DNA of 64,000 nt from Haloglomus litoreum (GCF_029338515.1 NZ_CP119988.1:4631481-4695480), one strand, 5' to 3'. Positions 25,873-35,241 are shown, numbered from the stretch's first letter. Translations and numbers: made by a program. The notes: a model not told the origin generated them from the letters alone.

Positions 25873-26766
25873 CTATCCCTCGTACACGTCGGTCCAGTCC
25901 GTCCGGGCCGGCTCGGCGTCCGCCGCCTTCACGCCGAGTACCGGCGTCCCGGCGGTCCGGACGACGCGCTCGGCCACGCTGCCGAGCAGGAACCGGTCCA
26001 GCCCGGACCGCCCGTGGGTCCCCACCACGGTCAGGTCCACCCCGGCGTCGGCGCCGTAGTCCACGATGGCGCGGTACGGCGACCCGCTGAGGAGGGTGGC
26101 CTCGACGGACGGGACGCCGGCTCGCTCGGCCCGGTCGACCGCCCGGTCGACCGCCTCCCGGCCGGCCGCCTCCATCCGGTCGAGGATCGGGCCGCCGCTG
26201 CCGGTCGGCCACGCGACGGTGACGTCGACGACGTGGACCACGTGGAGCGTCGCCTCGGCCGCCGCGGCCAGGTCGACGGCGTGCGTGACCGCGGCCGCTG
26301 CCCCCTCGCTCCCGTCCGTGGCGACGAGGACATCGTCCAGTTCCCCGACGGGCGTCGAGGTCCGGACCATCAGGACGGGCACCGGCGCGAGCCGGAGCGT
26401 TCGCTCGGCCACGCTCCCCAGGACGAACCGACCCAGGCCGGTCCGGCCCTGCGTCCCCATCACGAGCAGGTCGACATCCTGATCCGCGGCGTAGCCCGCG
26501 ATGGTGCGAGCGGCGCCGGACTCGTTCGAGAGGACCGCGGTCGAGATGGGAACGTCGTGCTCGTCGGCCCGGGCCGTGAGGTCGTCGAGCAGGGCATCGA
26601 GGTCGATCTCGTCCGGCGAGCCGGGAGGCGGTGCGCCGTCGTCCGGTGGCGTGACGTGGAGCGCACAGAGGTCCGATCCGAACCGGTCGGCGAGCCGGAT
26701 GGCACTCTCAACGGCCGTCTCGGCGGCGTCGCTCCCGTCGGTCGCCACGAGGATGCGGTCGTACAT
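25873..26766 (-). CDS. Tandem universal stress protein (two UspA domains)
   Basis: 297 residues from the ATG at 26766 (MYDRILVATDGSD). Two UspA domains, about 1-145 and 150-285. Each ends in the ATP-binding signature G-x-x-G-x9-G-S: VMGTQGRTGLGRFVLGS in the first and VVGTHGRSGLDRFLLGS in the second. Cytoplasmic nucleotide-binding stress protein; the exact role in haloarchaea is not known. The open frame extends far upstream but that part overlaps the divergent CBS gene and is not coding. Confidence 0.9.
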   Translation of the reverse strand: MYDRILVATDGSDAAETAVESAIRLADRFGSDLCALHVTPPDDGAPPPGSPDEIDLDALLDDLTARADEHDVPISTAVLSNESGAARTIAGYAADQDVDLLVMGTQGRTGLGRFVLGSVAERTLRLAPVPVLMVRTSTPVGELDDVLVATDGSEGAAAAVTHAVDLAAAAEATLHVVHVVDVTVAWPTGSGGPILDRMEAAGREAVDRAVDRAERAGVPSVEATLLSGSPYRAIVDYGADAGVDLTVVGTHGRSGLDRFLLGSVAERVVRTAGTPVLGVKAADAEPARTDWTDVYEG

Positions 26767-26929
26767 GGCGTCCGTAGATAGGCCGCTCCGGAGGTAAACT
26801 GCATCGGGCGTTCCATCGGACTGAGAACGGACGAGGCAGACGGGGCCATCGCCGGGGTTCCCACACCGTGGGAACGAGAGACACGTTTCAGTCGCTCGGT
26901 GGAGAACCCCCCGGACGGGGTGACACGAG

Positions 26930-27349
26930 ATGACAGTCAGAGACCTGATGCGGGAGGACGTGGTGACCGCGACGCCCGGGACGACGGTCGCCGAGGTGGC
27001 CGAGCTCGCGCGGACCGAGAACGTCGGGAGCGTCGTGGTGGTCGACGGTGACGAGCCGGTGGGCATCGTGACCGACCGCGATATCGCGCTACGGGTCGTG
27101 GCCGACGGAGCCGACCCCGGCTCCACCACCGCGAGCGACGTGATGACCGCCGACCCGACCACGGTCGAGGTCGGGACCGGCATCATGGAGGTGTCCCGCG
27201 AGATGGTCGGGGCCGGGGTCCGCCGGATGCCCGTCGTCGACGACGGCGGACTGGTCGGCATCGTCACGCTCGACGATCTGAACCGGCTCCTCGTGGGCGA
27301 ACTCGGGAACCTCGCCGGCGTCATCGCGGGCGAATCACCGCCGTACTGA
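26930..27349 (+). CDS. CBS-domain pair protein
   Basis: 139 residues made of two CBS motifs: first MTVRDLMREDVVTATPGTTV to VGIVTDRDIAL, second SDVMTADPTTVEVG to MPVVDDGGLVGIVTLDDL. A Bateman module of this kind binds adenine nucleotides and usually regulates a partner; here it is free-standing. Divergent from the UspA gene with 163 nt between starts, a common pairing in stress-response regions. Confidence 0.9.
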   Translation: MTVRDLMREDVVTATPGTTVAEVAELARTENVGSVVVVDGDEPVGIVTDRDIALRVVADGADPGSTTASDVMTADPTTVEVGTGIMEVSREMVGAGVRRMPVVDDGGLVGIVTLDDLNRLLVGELGNLAGVIAGESPPY

Positions 27350-27428
27350 CGGGTCACTGGGGGAGGGGATGCACCCGCCGGCACCCGGAAGGGGAACGCC
27401 TACCTGCGGAACGGACCTACCCCCTCGC

Positions 27429-28016
27429 ATGAAGACCGAGGGGTTGCTCGCGCCGGAATCGGCGGCCGAGGCGCGCGGCTCGTACGCCGACCTCGCCGGG
27501 GCGGCCCGGACCGTGACCCGGGAGACGGCGAAGGCGATGGGCTTCGACCGCGAGGAGTACGCCGAGCGGGTGACCGACGACGTGCGCTCGACGGCCCGCG
27601 ACGCGCTGTTCGCGTCGCTCCTCGAGGTACGGGTCGGCGACCGCGAGGAGTTCGAGGCGTGGCGCGACGACTTCGACGGCGACGTCCGCGTGATGGGAAG
27701 CGACGAGGTACCCAACGTGGCCTGGCACGTCGTCCCGTTCGGCGCCGACGGCCCGCCGACCCGGGCCGCGGGTGACAGCGGGGGACGGAGTCCCCCGGGC
27801 AGCCGGACGCAGTCCGGCGACGAGGACGTGACCCCCGTGGCTGTCGCCGCGACGTTCCAGGACGAACCCGAGGCCGCGACCGCGACGCTCCGCCGGACCG
27901 TGTTCGGCCGGGTCTACCGCGACGCCATCCACGCCGACCCCGTCGAGACGGGGGCCCACAGTTCGGTGCCGCCCGAGGAGGACGAGGACGAGGGGGACGG
28001 GGGGGACCCGCAGTGA
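27429..28016 (+). CDS. Haloarchaeal conserved protein (DUF5809-like)
   Basis: 195 residues. The N-terminal two thirds (MKTEGLLAPESAAEARGSY, YAERVTDDVRSTARDALFAS, VMGSDEVPNVAWHV) matches a haloarchaea-only family I recall as DUF5809; the Gly/Ser/Arg-rich insertion at about 118-138 is variable. It ends in a run of Glu/Asp. Start at the ATG 27429; the stop overlaps the next gene by 4 nt. Function unknown. Confidence 0.75.
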   Translation: MKTEGLLAPESAAEARGSYADLAGAARTVTRETAKAMGFDREEYAERVTDDVRSTARDALFASLLEVRVGDREEFEAWRDDFDGDVRVMGSDEVPNVAWHVVPFGADGPPTRAAGDSGGRSPPGSRTQSGDEDVTPVAVAATFQDEPEAATATLRRTVFGRVYRDAIHADPVETGAHSSVPPEEDEDEGDGGDPQ

Positions 28017-28537
28017 GACGGATCACCCGGAACACCATCCTGGTCATCCTCGCGGTCGTGGTGTTGCTGCTGGCGCTCGGCGCGCTCCCGTCGTTCCTGA
28101 AGAGCGGCGACCCGTACTACGTCGTCGCGACCGCCGAGGACGCGCCGGACGAGACGGTCAACACCTCGAACCTCTCGGCGCGGCGCTACCGCTTCAGCAC
28201 GGCAGCCGTCTCGGCCGCCGCGACGAACGCCAACGGGACCGGCCGCTCGGACCCGTACTGGCGGGGCCCGTTCGGCTTCAAGGAGGGGTTCACCCACTCC
28301 CCGTTCGACGAGTTCGAGGCGCTCACGCGGGACTACCCCAACGCGACGGTCACGGCGGGCAACGACACCAGCGTCTACCTCTCCCGGAACGGGACCAGCT
28401 ACCGGGTCACCATCACGCAGACGCCCGACGCGGTCGGCGGGTCGGGCGGCGAATCGGGCGGCGAGGCGAGCGCGACCCGGCTGGCGCGGCCGGCGGCCGG
28501 GACCGACGCGGCGCCACGCGCGGAGGTGACGGGATGA
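28013..28537 (+). CDS. Membrane-anchored extracellular protein, unknown function
   Basis: 174 residues, GTG start in a GTGA overlap with the previous stop. One N-terminal membrane helix (TILVILAVVVLLLALGALP) followed by a polar domain containing several Asn-X-Ser/Thr sites and the segment RSDPYWRGPFGFKEGFTHSPFDEFEAL. Overlaps the following Nudix gene by 4 nt, so three genes form a tightly coupled operon. No family recognised with confidence. Confidence 0.75.
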   Translation: MRRITRNTILVILAVVVLLLALGALPSFLKSGDPYYVVATAEDAPDETVNTSNLSARRYRFSTAAVSAAATNANGTGRSDPYWRGPFGFKEGFTHSPFDEFEALTRDYPNATVTAGNDTSVYLSRNGTSYRVTITQTPDAVGGSGGESGGEASATRLARPAAGTDAAPRAEVTG

Positions 28538-29121
28538 GCGACGAGTCCGGTGCTGACGGCGGCGACCGGCCCGTCACGGAGTACGACCCCGCGACCCACG
28601 ACTGGCCGGTCGTCGAGTCCGTGGCCGAGTACGAGACGGGCTGGTACACGGGCGGGTACGACCTCGTCGAGCAGCCCGACGGCTCGACGAAGCGGTACTA
28701 CTGGGCGGAGCTACCGTCCGCCGTGGTCGTGGTGGCGGTCGCGGACGACTCGCTCCTGCTGGTCGAGCAGTACCGCCCGACCATCCGCGAACTCTGCCTC
28801 GAACTGCCCGCGGGCATCGTCGAGGACGGCGAGAGCTACACGGAGGCCGGAGCGCGCGAACTCGCCGAGGAGACCGGCTTCGCGCCCTCCGGCACGGCGC
28901 TGCTGGAGTCGTTCGACTGCTCGACGGGCGTGCTGCGCCACGAGCGCGGCATCGTCTGGGCGGAGGGGCTCACTCCGGTCGAGCGGAAACTGGACGGCAA
29001 CGAGTTCATCAACGTTCACGCGGTGCCCGTCGACGAGGCGCTGGACGTGGCGCGGTCCGAACCGGCCAACGACGCGACGATGGAGGGCGTGTTGCTGGCG
29101 CGGGAGGAGGGGCTGCTGTAG
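28534..29121 (+). CDS. Nudix hydrolase, ADP-ribose pyrophosphatase type
   Basis: 195 residues. The Nudix box is complete: G-IVEDG-E-SYTEAGA-REL-AEETGF, preceded by VVAVADDSLLLVEQYRPTIRELCLELPAG, a pattern typical of ADP-ribose/ADP-sugar pyrophosphatases (E-L-P-A-G before the box). Hydrolyses nucleoside diphosphate-linked compounds with Mg2+. Last gene of a three-gene operon, with a 4-nt overlap to the membrane-anchored protein. Confidence 0.9.
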   Translation: MSDESGADGGDRPVTEYDPATHDWPVVESVAEYETGWYTGGYDLVEQPDGSTKRYYWAELPSAVVVVAVADDSLLLVEQYRPTIRELCLELPAGIVEDGESYTEAGARELAEETGFAPSGTALLESFDCSTGVLRHERGIVWAEGLTPVERKLDGNEFINVHAVPVDEALDVARSEPANDATMEGVLLAREEGLL

Positions 29122-29141
29122 GCAGCCCCCCACCGCCCGGG

Positions 29142-29564
29142 TCAGTCCATCGGATTCCGGACCAGTTGCCCGTGCTCGACCTTCATGCAGCGGTCCTGGA
29201 CGACGTCCAGCCCCGCGGCCTCGGCCTTCCGGGCCGCCGCGTCGTGCGTGATGCCGACCTGCAGCCAGATGGCCCGCACGTCGTCACGGGCGAGCGCCTG
29301 CTCGACGATGGCCGGGACCTCCTCGCTCGGCCGGAAGACCTGGACGATGTCGATGGGGCCAGGCACGTCGGCCAGTGAATCGAAGGCCCGTTCCCCGAAC
29401 ACCTCGTCCGCACCCGGGTTGACCGGCGTCAGGTCGTAGCCGTGGCGCTGGAGATAGGCCGGCACGATGTGGGCCGCCTTCTCGTACGAGGTCGAGGCCC
29501 CGACGACGGCGACGCGGTCGTGGCCGAGGACCCGGCGGAGCCCGTCGGCGTCGGTGATGGGCAT
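29142..29564 (-). CDS. CoA-binding Rossmann protein (YccU/DUF-type)
   Basis: 140 residues. RVAVVGASTSYEKAAHIVPAYL is the nucleotide/CoA-binding glycine segment, followed by GYDLTPVNPGADEVFGERAF, DIVQVFRPSEEVPAIVEQAL and IWLQVGI, and the C-terminal Cys in DRCMKVEHGQ. This matches the stand-alone CoA-binding family related to succinyl-CoA synthetase alpha. Role is unknown; may bind acyl-CoA. Convergent with the Nudix gene. Confidence 0.88.
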   Translation of the reverse strand: MPITDADGLRRVLGHDRVAVVGASTSYEKAAHIVPAYLQRHGYDLTPVNPGADEVFGERAFDSLADVPGPIDIVQVFRPSEEVPAIVEQALARDDVRAIWLQVGITHDAAARKAEAAGLDVVQDRCMKVEHGQLVRNPMD

Positions 29565-29888
29565 GGGGGGACCTCTCGACGGCGAGGAATCAGTGTATCG
29601 GCGGATGTGGTCGTCACGACGGTGGCAGTCCATCCTCGAGTCCGGAGCGAGTCCGTCGGTCACTGGTGTTGCCAGGGGTCGAGTTCGTTCTCGAACCGTC
29701 ACGAGCGTTCTCTGATGTGATTCCCCCCGGTGACGGCGATGCCGGTACCCGCTCCGAGTTCGACGACGCTGAGTTCCCGTCGACGGCGCACAACACGAGT
29801 CACAGATACCCATCCGGACGCGTACGGAGCTCGCAAGCCTGTCGGAAGACCGAGACTTGAAGCCACGGTACCGGATACGGCGACGTGG
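29565..29888. other. Gene-free divergent intergenic stretch
   Basis: 324 nt between the CoA-binding gene and LtrA-like gene starts. An open frame continues upstream of LtrA but its composition and lack of conservation-like features argue against coding. No repeat or RNA seen. Confidence 0.4.
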
Positions 29889-31055
29889 ATGAGTGCAACG
29901 TTCCCCCTCGTCTCGGGACAGGGCGACGTTCTGGACGACGACCAGGATGTCACTCCGCTGGAGCTGTTCTTCGACCTCGTGTTCGTCTTCGCCATGACGC
30001 AGGTGAGCAGCTTCCTCGCGCACAACCTGACCTGGGTCGGCGTCGTCCGTGGTGTCGGTCTGCTCGCCGCCCTGTGGTGGGCATGGGTCACCTACTCCTG
30101 GTTGACGAACGCCATCCCCGCCGAGGAGGCGTTGCCGGCCCGCGTGGTCATTCTCGCCGCGATGGCAGCCATGCTGGTCGTGGCGCTGGCCGTCCCCGAC
30201 GCCTTCGGCGACGATGGCCTGCTCTTCGGCCTCGCGTACTTCGTCGTCCGCGTCCTGCACGTGGTGCTGTACGCGCTCGCGACCGACCCGGAGACCCGGG
30301 CCGCGGTGCTCCGCCTCGCACCCGGGTTCCTGCTCGGACCGGCGCTGCTCGTTCCGGCGGGCCTCCTCGACGGGCCGCTCCAGGGCCTCCTCTGGGTCGT
30401 GGCACTCGCCATCGACTACGGCGTCCCGCTCGCCCGGGGCGTCGCCGGCTTCACCGTCCAGGCCAGCCACTTCGTCGAGCGCCATCGGCTCATCCTCATC
30501 ATCGCCCTCGGCGAGTCCATCGTGGCCATCGGCATCGGCGTCGACAGCGGCGGTCTGGCGCTCACGCCCACCGTCCTCGCCGCTGCCATCTCCGGAATCG
30601 TCCTCGTCATCGCGCTCTGGTGGCTGTACTTCGACTACGTCGTCCTCGCCGCCGAGCGGCGACTCACCGAGGCGATTGACGAGGAGCGAGCGGCGCTGGC
30701 CCGGGACTCGTACAGCTATCTCCACCTCCCGATGGTCGCGGGCATCATCTTCGTCGCACTCGGTATCGAGGAGACCCTCGTTCACGTCGGCGGGGTCCTT
30801 GCGACCGTCCCGGCGGTGGCACTGGGCGGTGGCGGGGCGCTGTACCTGGTCGGCCACAACCTCTTCCGGCTCCGGGACGCCGGGAGCGTCAGCGTCCCGC
30901 GGTTCGTCGTGGCGGGTGGGGCCTGTCTGGTCGTACCGATAGCCATGTGGGTGTCCGCCCTGCTCGCGCTGTCGGTTCTGACGGCCCTGTTCGTGGTCCT
31001 CGCGGGCTTCGAGACCACGAACGCGGATATCCGCCGGACCGTTCGCGGGCACTGA
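29889..31055 (+). CDS. LtrA-family membrane protein (low temperature requirement A)
   Basis: 388 residues with about ten hydrophobic helices. The family signature near the N-terminus is TPLELFFDLVFVFAMTQVSSFLAHN; later segments include IALGESIVAIGIG and LYFDYVVLAAERRL. Start at the ATG 29889, about 25 residues before the signature, is normal for the family. Function of LtrA proteins is poorly defined; they are integral membrane proteins. Single gene. Confidence 0.88.
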   Translation: MSATFPLVSGQGDVLDDDQDVTPLELFFDLVFVFAMTQVSSFLAHNLTWVGVVRGVGLLAALWWAWVTYSWLTNAIPAEEALPARVVILAAMAAMLVVALAVPDAFGDDGLLFGLAYFVVRVLHVVLYALATDPETRAAVLRLAPGFLLGPALLVPAGLLDGPLQGLLWVVALAIDYGVPLARGVAGFTVQASHFVERHRLILIIALGESIVAIGIGVDSGGLALTPTVLAAAISGIVLVIALWWLYFDYVVLAAERRLTEAIDEERAALARDSYSYLHLPMVAGIIFVALGIEETLVHVGGVLATVPAVALGGGGALYLVGHNLFRLRDAGSVSVPRFVVAGGACLVVPIAMWVSALLALSVLTALFVVLAGFETTNADIRRTVRGH

Positions 31056-31134
31056 GCTGACGACCCACTCGTCGGGTGCACGGCCCACGAGTCGCCGTCG
31101 AAAGCTCTTCGGTCCCCCTCCGATTCCCCCCTGC

Positions 31135-31476
31135 ATGAAGACCGTATTCCACGTGGCGGACGGTGCGGACGAGGTGCAGGACGCGGCGATTCGGTACGCC
31201 GCCGGTATCTTCGAGGACCCCTCGGTCGAGATGGACGCCGTCGCGGTCGTCGCGAACGCGTCCGGCGTCGAACTCGTCCGGGCGGAGTCGGCCTACGCCG
31301 AGGAGATCACCAACCTCTCGGCGGGCGCCGTCGAGTTCGTCGCCTGCGAGAAATCGATGCAAGCGGCCGGACTGACCGACGACGACATCCTCGAGGTCGT
31401 CGAGACGGCACCCACGTCGGTCGGCGAACTCACGCGCCGGCAGGAGCACGGCTACCGGTACATCAAGGTCCCCTGA
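31135..31476 (+). CDS. DsrE-like protein
   Basis: 113 residues. Alternating beta/alpha pattern with MKTVFHVADG, MDAVAVVANASGVELV and VEFVACEKSMQAAGLTDDDI, the last containing the Cys that is conserved in DsrE/YchN-like proteins. Members are involved in sulfur relay or redox processes; the specific partner here is unknown. It ends 23 nt before the stop of the convergent isochorismatase gene. Confidence 0.85.
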   Translation: MKTVFHVADGADEVQDAAIRYAAGIFEDPSVEMDAVAVVANASGVELVRAESAYAEEITNLSAGAVEFVACEKSMQAAGLTDDDILEVVETAPTSVGELTRRQEHGYRYIKVP

Positions 31477-31498
31477 GGACGGCGGTCCCGGAGCGGGA

Positions 31499-32125
31499 CT
31501 ACCCGGAGAGGAAGTCCGCGAACTCGACGGCCATCCCGAAGTCGCCGCCGTGCTCCTTGGCGATCTGATGGGCCTCGTCGGCTCCCTCCCTCGCCCAGTC
31601 ACGCTGGAACTCGTAGAGCACCTGCGACCAGGTGACCGGCGTGACGCCGGCCTCGACCATCCGCTCCATCGCACGCTCGTGGTCGGCTTCTGTCTGCCCG
31701 CCGCAGGCGTCGGCGACGACGTAGACGTCGTAGCCGGCCTCCAGCGCGGAGAGCGCGGCGAAGCAGACACACACCTCGGTCCAGAGGCCGGCGACGACCA
31801 GCCGGTCGCGGCCGGTCGCCTCGACGGCCTCGACGAACGCCTCGTCCTCCCAGGAGTTCATCGTCGTGCGGTCGATGACCGCCTCGTCGGGGAGTGTCTC
31901 GCGGAGTTCGTCGAACAGCGGGCCGTTGTAGTCCCGGCCGATGGTGGTGAGGACGGTCGGCACGTCGTAGGCGTCGACAGCCTTCGCCAGCCCGGCGACG
32001 TTGTTCCGGAGCGTCCCGGTCCCGATGGTGTTGACGCCCAGTACCATCTCGGGCTGGTGGTCGATGAACGTCACTGCACAGTTCTCGGGCGTGAGCAACC
32101 GCTCGCTCGGAGTCGCGTCGGCCAT
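31499..32125 (-). CDS. Isochorismatase-family cysteine hydrolase (YcaC-like)
   Basis: 208 residues. Catalytic Asp in CAVTFIDHQPEMVLG, the family segment DRTTMNSWEDEAF, and the nucleophile Cys in GLWTEVCVCFAALSALE. The R-T-x-x-N-x-W motif points to the YcaC group of hydrolases rather than nicotinamidases. Hydrolyses an amide or ester of unknown identity. Divergent from the enolase-like gene. Confidence 0.88.
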   Translation of the reverse strand: MADATPSERLLTPENCAVTFIDHQPEMVLGVNTIGTGTLRNNVAGLAKAVDAYDVPTVLTTIGRDYNGPLFDELRETLPDEAVIDRTTMNSWEDEAFVEAVEATGRDRLVVAGLWTEVCVCFAALSALEAGYDVYVVADACGGQTEADHERAMERMVEAGVTPVTWSQVLYEFQRDWAREGADEAHQIAKEHGGDFGMAVEFADFLSG

Positions 32126-32252
32126 GGTTCCCGAGGGGGGCCCGCACCCACGTAGTGGTATCGCCGCAGATATGCGGCTCGGTCGTCGATATCGGGCCGG
32201 AACGCCACCACAGGAGGCGTTCCTCGCCCGGCACCGTCGTGACGGTTCGTGA

Positions 32253-32260
32253 ACTTAACC
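32253..32260 (+). promoter_or_regulatory. TATA element of the enolase-like gene
   Basis: ACTTAACC about 29 nt before the ATG at 32286; consistent with a leaderless transcript. Confidence 0.5.
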
Positions 32261-32285
32261 GGTATGCGGTGCCACCGACGGGTAC

Positions 32286-33335
32286 ATGCTCTACGACTCG
32301 GTCGCTGACCTCGACCTGACCATCGACGATTACGAGCTCGACCGGCGCGAGCGCGACACCTCGAGCGGCTTCACGCGCGCGACGACGGTCGTCTCGCTGC
32401 GCGGCGACGGCGATGTGGGCCGGGGGGAGGACGTCACGTACGACAACGACGCCCACGATGCCCTCCAGGGTGTCGACGAGCCGTTCGACCTGACGGCAAC
32501 GTACACCCTCGACGAGTTCTCCGGGCACCTGTCCGACATCGACCTGTTCCGGGGTGCCGAACCCGGGCAGGCCATCTTCCGGAACTACCGCCGGTGGGCG
32601 TTCGAGAGCGCGGCGCTCGACCTGGCGCTGCGGCAGGCCGACACGGACCTCGCCGAGCGGCTCGGCCGCACGTACGACCCGGTCCGGTTCGTCGTCAGCA
32701 CGCGGCTCGAGGAACCACCGACCGGGGACCGCGTCCTCGACTGGCTCGACCGGTACCCCGACCTGGAGTTCAAGCTCGACCCGACCTCCGAGTGGACCGA
32801 CGAGGTGGTCGACCGGCTGGCGGCGACCGACGCGGTCCGCACCCTCGACCTCAAGGGCCAGTACCACGGGACGACGGTCGACCAGCCGGCCGACCCCGCG
32901 CTGTACGAGCGGGTCATCGAGGGGTTCCCCGAGGCGCTCATCGAGGACCCGGAGCTGAACGACGAGACCCGGCCCCTGTTCGAGGGCGAGGAGGCCCGGG
33001 TGACGTGGGACTACCCTATCCGCGGCGTCGAGACCGTCGAGGAACTACCCTGGAAGCCGGAGTGGCTCAACATCAAGCCCTCGCGCTTCGGCTCGGTGCG
33101 ATCGCTGTTCGATACCATCGACCACTGCCGGGAGCGCGACATCGAGATGTTCGGGGGCGGCCAGTTCGAACTCGATGTGGGTCGCGAGCACCTCCACGCC
33201 ATCGCGTCGCTGTTCTACCCGGACGCGCCGAACGACGTGGCGCCGTCGGCGTACAACGACCCCGACCCGAGCGGTGACCTCCCGACGAGCCCGCTCGCGC
33301 CGCCAGCCGACCCGCAGGGCCTCTCGTGGGAGTAG
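32286..33335 (+). CDS. Enolase-superfamily-like protein
   Basis: 349 residues. The arrangement resembles a divergent mandelate-racemase/o-succinylbenzoate synthase-type barrel: RRWAFESAALDLALRQ at the cap junction, LEFKLDPTSEW, LDLKGQYHG, then EALIEDPELND (a metal-ligand-like E-D-P), NIKPSRFGS and GGGQFELDVGREHLHAIASLF. The usual K-x-K acid/base motif is not evident; the first lysine is in EFKLDP. Likely acts on a carboxylate substrate, or has lost activity. Haloarchaeal homologues are annotated only as enolase-like. Confidence 0.8.
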   Translation: MLYDSVADLDLTIDDYELDRRERDTSSGFTRATTVVSLRGDGDVGRGEDVTYDNDAHDALQGVDEPFDLTATYTLDEFSGHLSDIDLFRGAEPGQAIFRNYRRWAFESAALDLALRQADTDLAERLGRTYDPVRFVVSTRLEEPPTGDRVLDWLDRYPDLEFKLDPTSEWTDEVVDRLAATDAVRTLDLKGQYHGTTVDQPADPALYERVIEGFPEALIEDPELNDETRPLFEGEEARVTWDYPIRGVETVEELPWKPEWLNIKPSRFGSVRSLFDTIDHCRERDIEMFGGGQFELDVGREHLHAIASLFYPDAPNDVAPSAYNDPDPSGDLPTSPLAPPADPQGLSWE

Positions 33336-33354
33336 GCGCCCGGACTGCGTGCCG

Positions 33355-34158
33355 TCACGTCTCGACGGCCGGGTCGTCGCCCCCGGTGGCAGGGTCGTCC
33401 TCCGTGGCTGGCTCGTCGCCGTCGCCAGTCGGGTCGTCGGAGGCGTCGCCACCACCGCGCCCGACGAGTTCGACGGCGAGCAGGCCGCCGGCCGCGCCCA
33501 GCCCGACCGAGAACAGCAGGGCGAACAGGAGCGCGACGGCGGTCACCGCGGCGGCGACGGCCACGACGGGGAGCGCCTCCGAGCCGGTCGCGCCGGCCAC
33601 CAGCCCGACGAAGACGAACAGCAGCACGACCACGACGGGGAGCGCGGCCAGGAGGCCGGAGAGGCCGCCGACCCGGAGTCCGACATCGCGGTCGCCGCGC
33701 TGCAGGTAGCCCGCGACGGCGCCACCCAGCACGGGCGAGAACGGGACGAACCCGAAGACGGCCGACGTGACGGCGCCGACGATGGCGTTCGTCCGGACGC
33801 CGCGGACGCCCTCGCGGCGCTCGCGGCGACGGGCCGCGACGAACCAGCCCCCGACCAGCCACGTCCCGAGGCCGGTGCCGACGAGGCCGGCACCGCTCCA
33901 CCACGCCGTCAGGACGACGAGGTCGGTGAGCGCGGCCGGGCCGAGAACGTCCGACCGGATGGTCCCGTCGGCGACGAGCCGGGTGACGGTCTCCGGGTCC
34001 GTCCAGAGGAGGAGGGCCGCCCCGCCGAGGACGAACGCGAGACCCACCAGCGCGAGCACACCCGCGGTCAGCCAGTCGACGAACCGGAGCGGCTCCGAAC
34101 CGGTATCCGCGTCGGCACCGCTCGATAGCGTCGTGTCGGACCGTTCAGAGGTTTCCAT
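33355..34158 (-). CDS. Multi-span membrane protein, DUF5518-like
   Basis: 267 residues from the ATG at 34158. Five hydrophobic segments: two in the N-terminal half (WLTAGVLALVGLAFVLGG; VVLTAWWSGAGLVGTGLGTWLVGG) and three in a C-terminal unit with NAIVGAVTSAVFGFVPFSPVLGGAVAGYLQ. The F-x-P-F-S-P-V-L-G-G-A-V-A-G-Y-L signature is that of the haloarchaeal DUF5518 family. The C-terminus is a Asp/Glu/Thr-rich tail. Function unknown. Confidence 0.8.
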   Translation of the reverse strand: METSERSDTTLSSGADADTGSEPLRFVDWLTAGVLALVGLAFVLGGAALLLWTDPETVTRLVADGTIRSDVLGPAALTDLVVLTAWWSGAGLVGTGLGTWLVGGWFVAARRRERREGVRGVRTNAIVGAVTSAVFGFVPFSPVLGGAVAGYLQRGDRDVGLRVGGLSGLLAALPVVVVLLFVFVGLVAGATGSEALPVVAVAAAVTAVALLFALLFSVGLGAAGGLLAVELVGRGGGDASDDPTGDGDEPATEDDPATGGDDPAVET

Positions 34159-34283
34159 ACCGGTGGGACGCCACGAGGCGTCCTGAGGGAACCGGTCGTT
34201 CCCACCGGTCGAGAACGACGGGGGCGTGGAGGAGGAACGACGACCGGGCCCGGCGGGCGGAGCGCGTCGTGGCGTCCGGGGAC

Positions 34284-34294
34284 CGGATTTCAAG
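34284..34294 (+). promoter_or_regulatory. TATA element of the ABC exporter operon
   Basis: CGGATTTCAAG about 30 nt before the ATG at 34321. Confidence 0.45.
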
Positions 34295-34320
34295 GCCCCA
34301 CCGGCTGAACGTCGGGTCAG

Positions 34321-35241
34321 ATGCCAGCCCTCCAGCTAGACGCGGTCTCGAAGCGCTTCGGCGACGTCCGGGCGCTCGACGACGTCTCGTTCACGGTCGA
34401 ACGGGGCGAGGTGTACGGCTTCCTCGGGCCGAACGGTGCCGGGAAGTCGACGGCCATCGACATCGTCCTCGACTACGTCCGCCCGTCGGCCGGGCAGGTC
34501 ACCGTCTTCGGCCACGACGCCCAGGCCGACCCGACGGCGGTCCACGCCCGGACCGGTATCCTGCCGGACGCGACCAGCCTGACCGGCCACGTAACCGCCC
34601 GCCAGCACGTCCGGTACGTCGTCGACTCGAAGGGCAGCGACGAGAACCCGCTGGCGCTGCTGGACCGCGTCGGCATCGCCCTCGACGCGGACCGACCGGT
34701 CGGCGGGTTCTCGAAGGGGATGCGCCAGCGCCTGCTGCTGGCGTGTGCGCTGGTCGGGGAGCCGGACCTCCTCATCCTCGACGAGCCCTCGACGGGGCTG
34801 GACCCCAACGGCGCCCGGCGGATGCGCGAGATCGTCCGCGAGGAGAACGAGCGCGGCGCGACCGTCTTCTTCTCCTCGCACATCCTCGAGCAGGTGGCCG
34901 CGGTCTGCGACCGGGTCGGCATCCTCTCGGACGGCGACCTCGTCGCCAGCGACTCGCTTGACGGCCTCCGCGAGCGCGTCGGCTCGGTCGGCCGGCTGAC
35001 CGTGACGCTGGACACCCCCTCGGAGGCGGCCGTCGCGGCCGTCCGGGAGGTCGACGGCGTGAGCGACGTGCGCGTCGACGGGCCGAGCGTCTCGGCGTCC
35101 TGTCCGCCGGACCGGAAGGCCGCCGTCGTCGACGCGGCCCGGCGCGACGGTGCGGCGGTGGTCGACATCCGGACCGAGGAGGCCTCGCTGGAGGAGCTGT
35201 TCGCGGCCTACACCGGCGGCGAGGAGGGGGACCTCGCATGA
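34321..35241 (+). CDS. ABC transporter ATP-binding protein (CcmA/NosF type)
   Basis: 306 residues. Walker A GPNGAGKST (about residue 38-46), Q-loop region, signature GGFSKGMRQRLLL (about 125), Walker B LLILDEPSTGLDPNG (about 149) and H-loop in FFSSHILEQ. The C-terminal 90 residues are the regulatory extension seen in drug-export and NosF-like ATPases. It overlaps the permease gene by 4 nt and would energise export by it; substrate unknown. Confidence 0.92.
   Translation: MPALQLDAVSKRFGDVRALDDVSFTVERGEVYGFLGPNGAGKSTAIDIVLDYVRPSAGQVTVFGHDAQADPTAVHARTGILPDATSLTGHVTARQHVRYVVDSKGSDENPLALLDRVGIALDADRPVGGFSKGMRQRLLLACALVGEPDLLILDEPSTGLDPNGARRMREIVREENERGATVFFSSHILEQVAAVCDRVGILSDGDLVASDSLDGLRERVGSVGRLTVTLDTPSEAAVAAVREVDGVSDVRVDGPSVSASCPPDRKAAVVDAARRDGAAVVDIRTEEASLEELFAAYTGGEEGDLA

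Noticed and set aside
26767..27384. Upstream extension of the UspA frame
   Set aside because: Overlaps the divergent CBS gene and adds Ser/Thr/Arg-rich sequence not found in UspA proteins.
29565..31136. Upstream continuation of the CoA-binding frame to 31136
   Set aside because: It overlaps LtrA in antisense; the protein family starts at the ATG at 29564.
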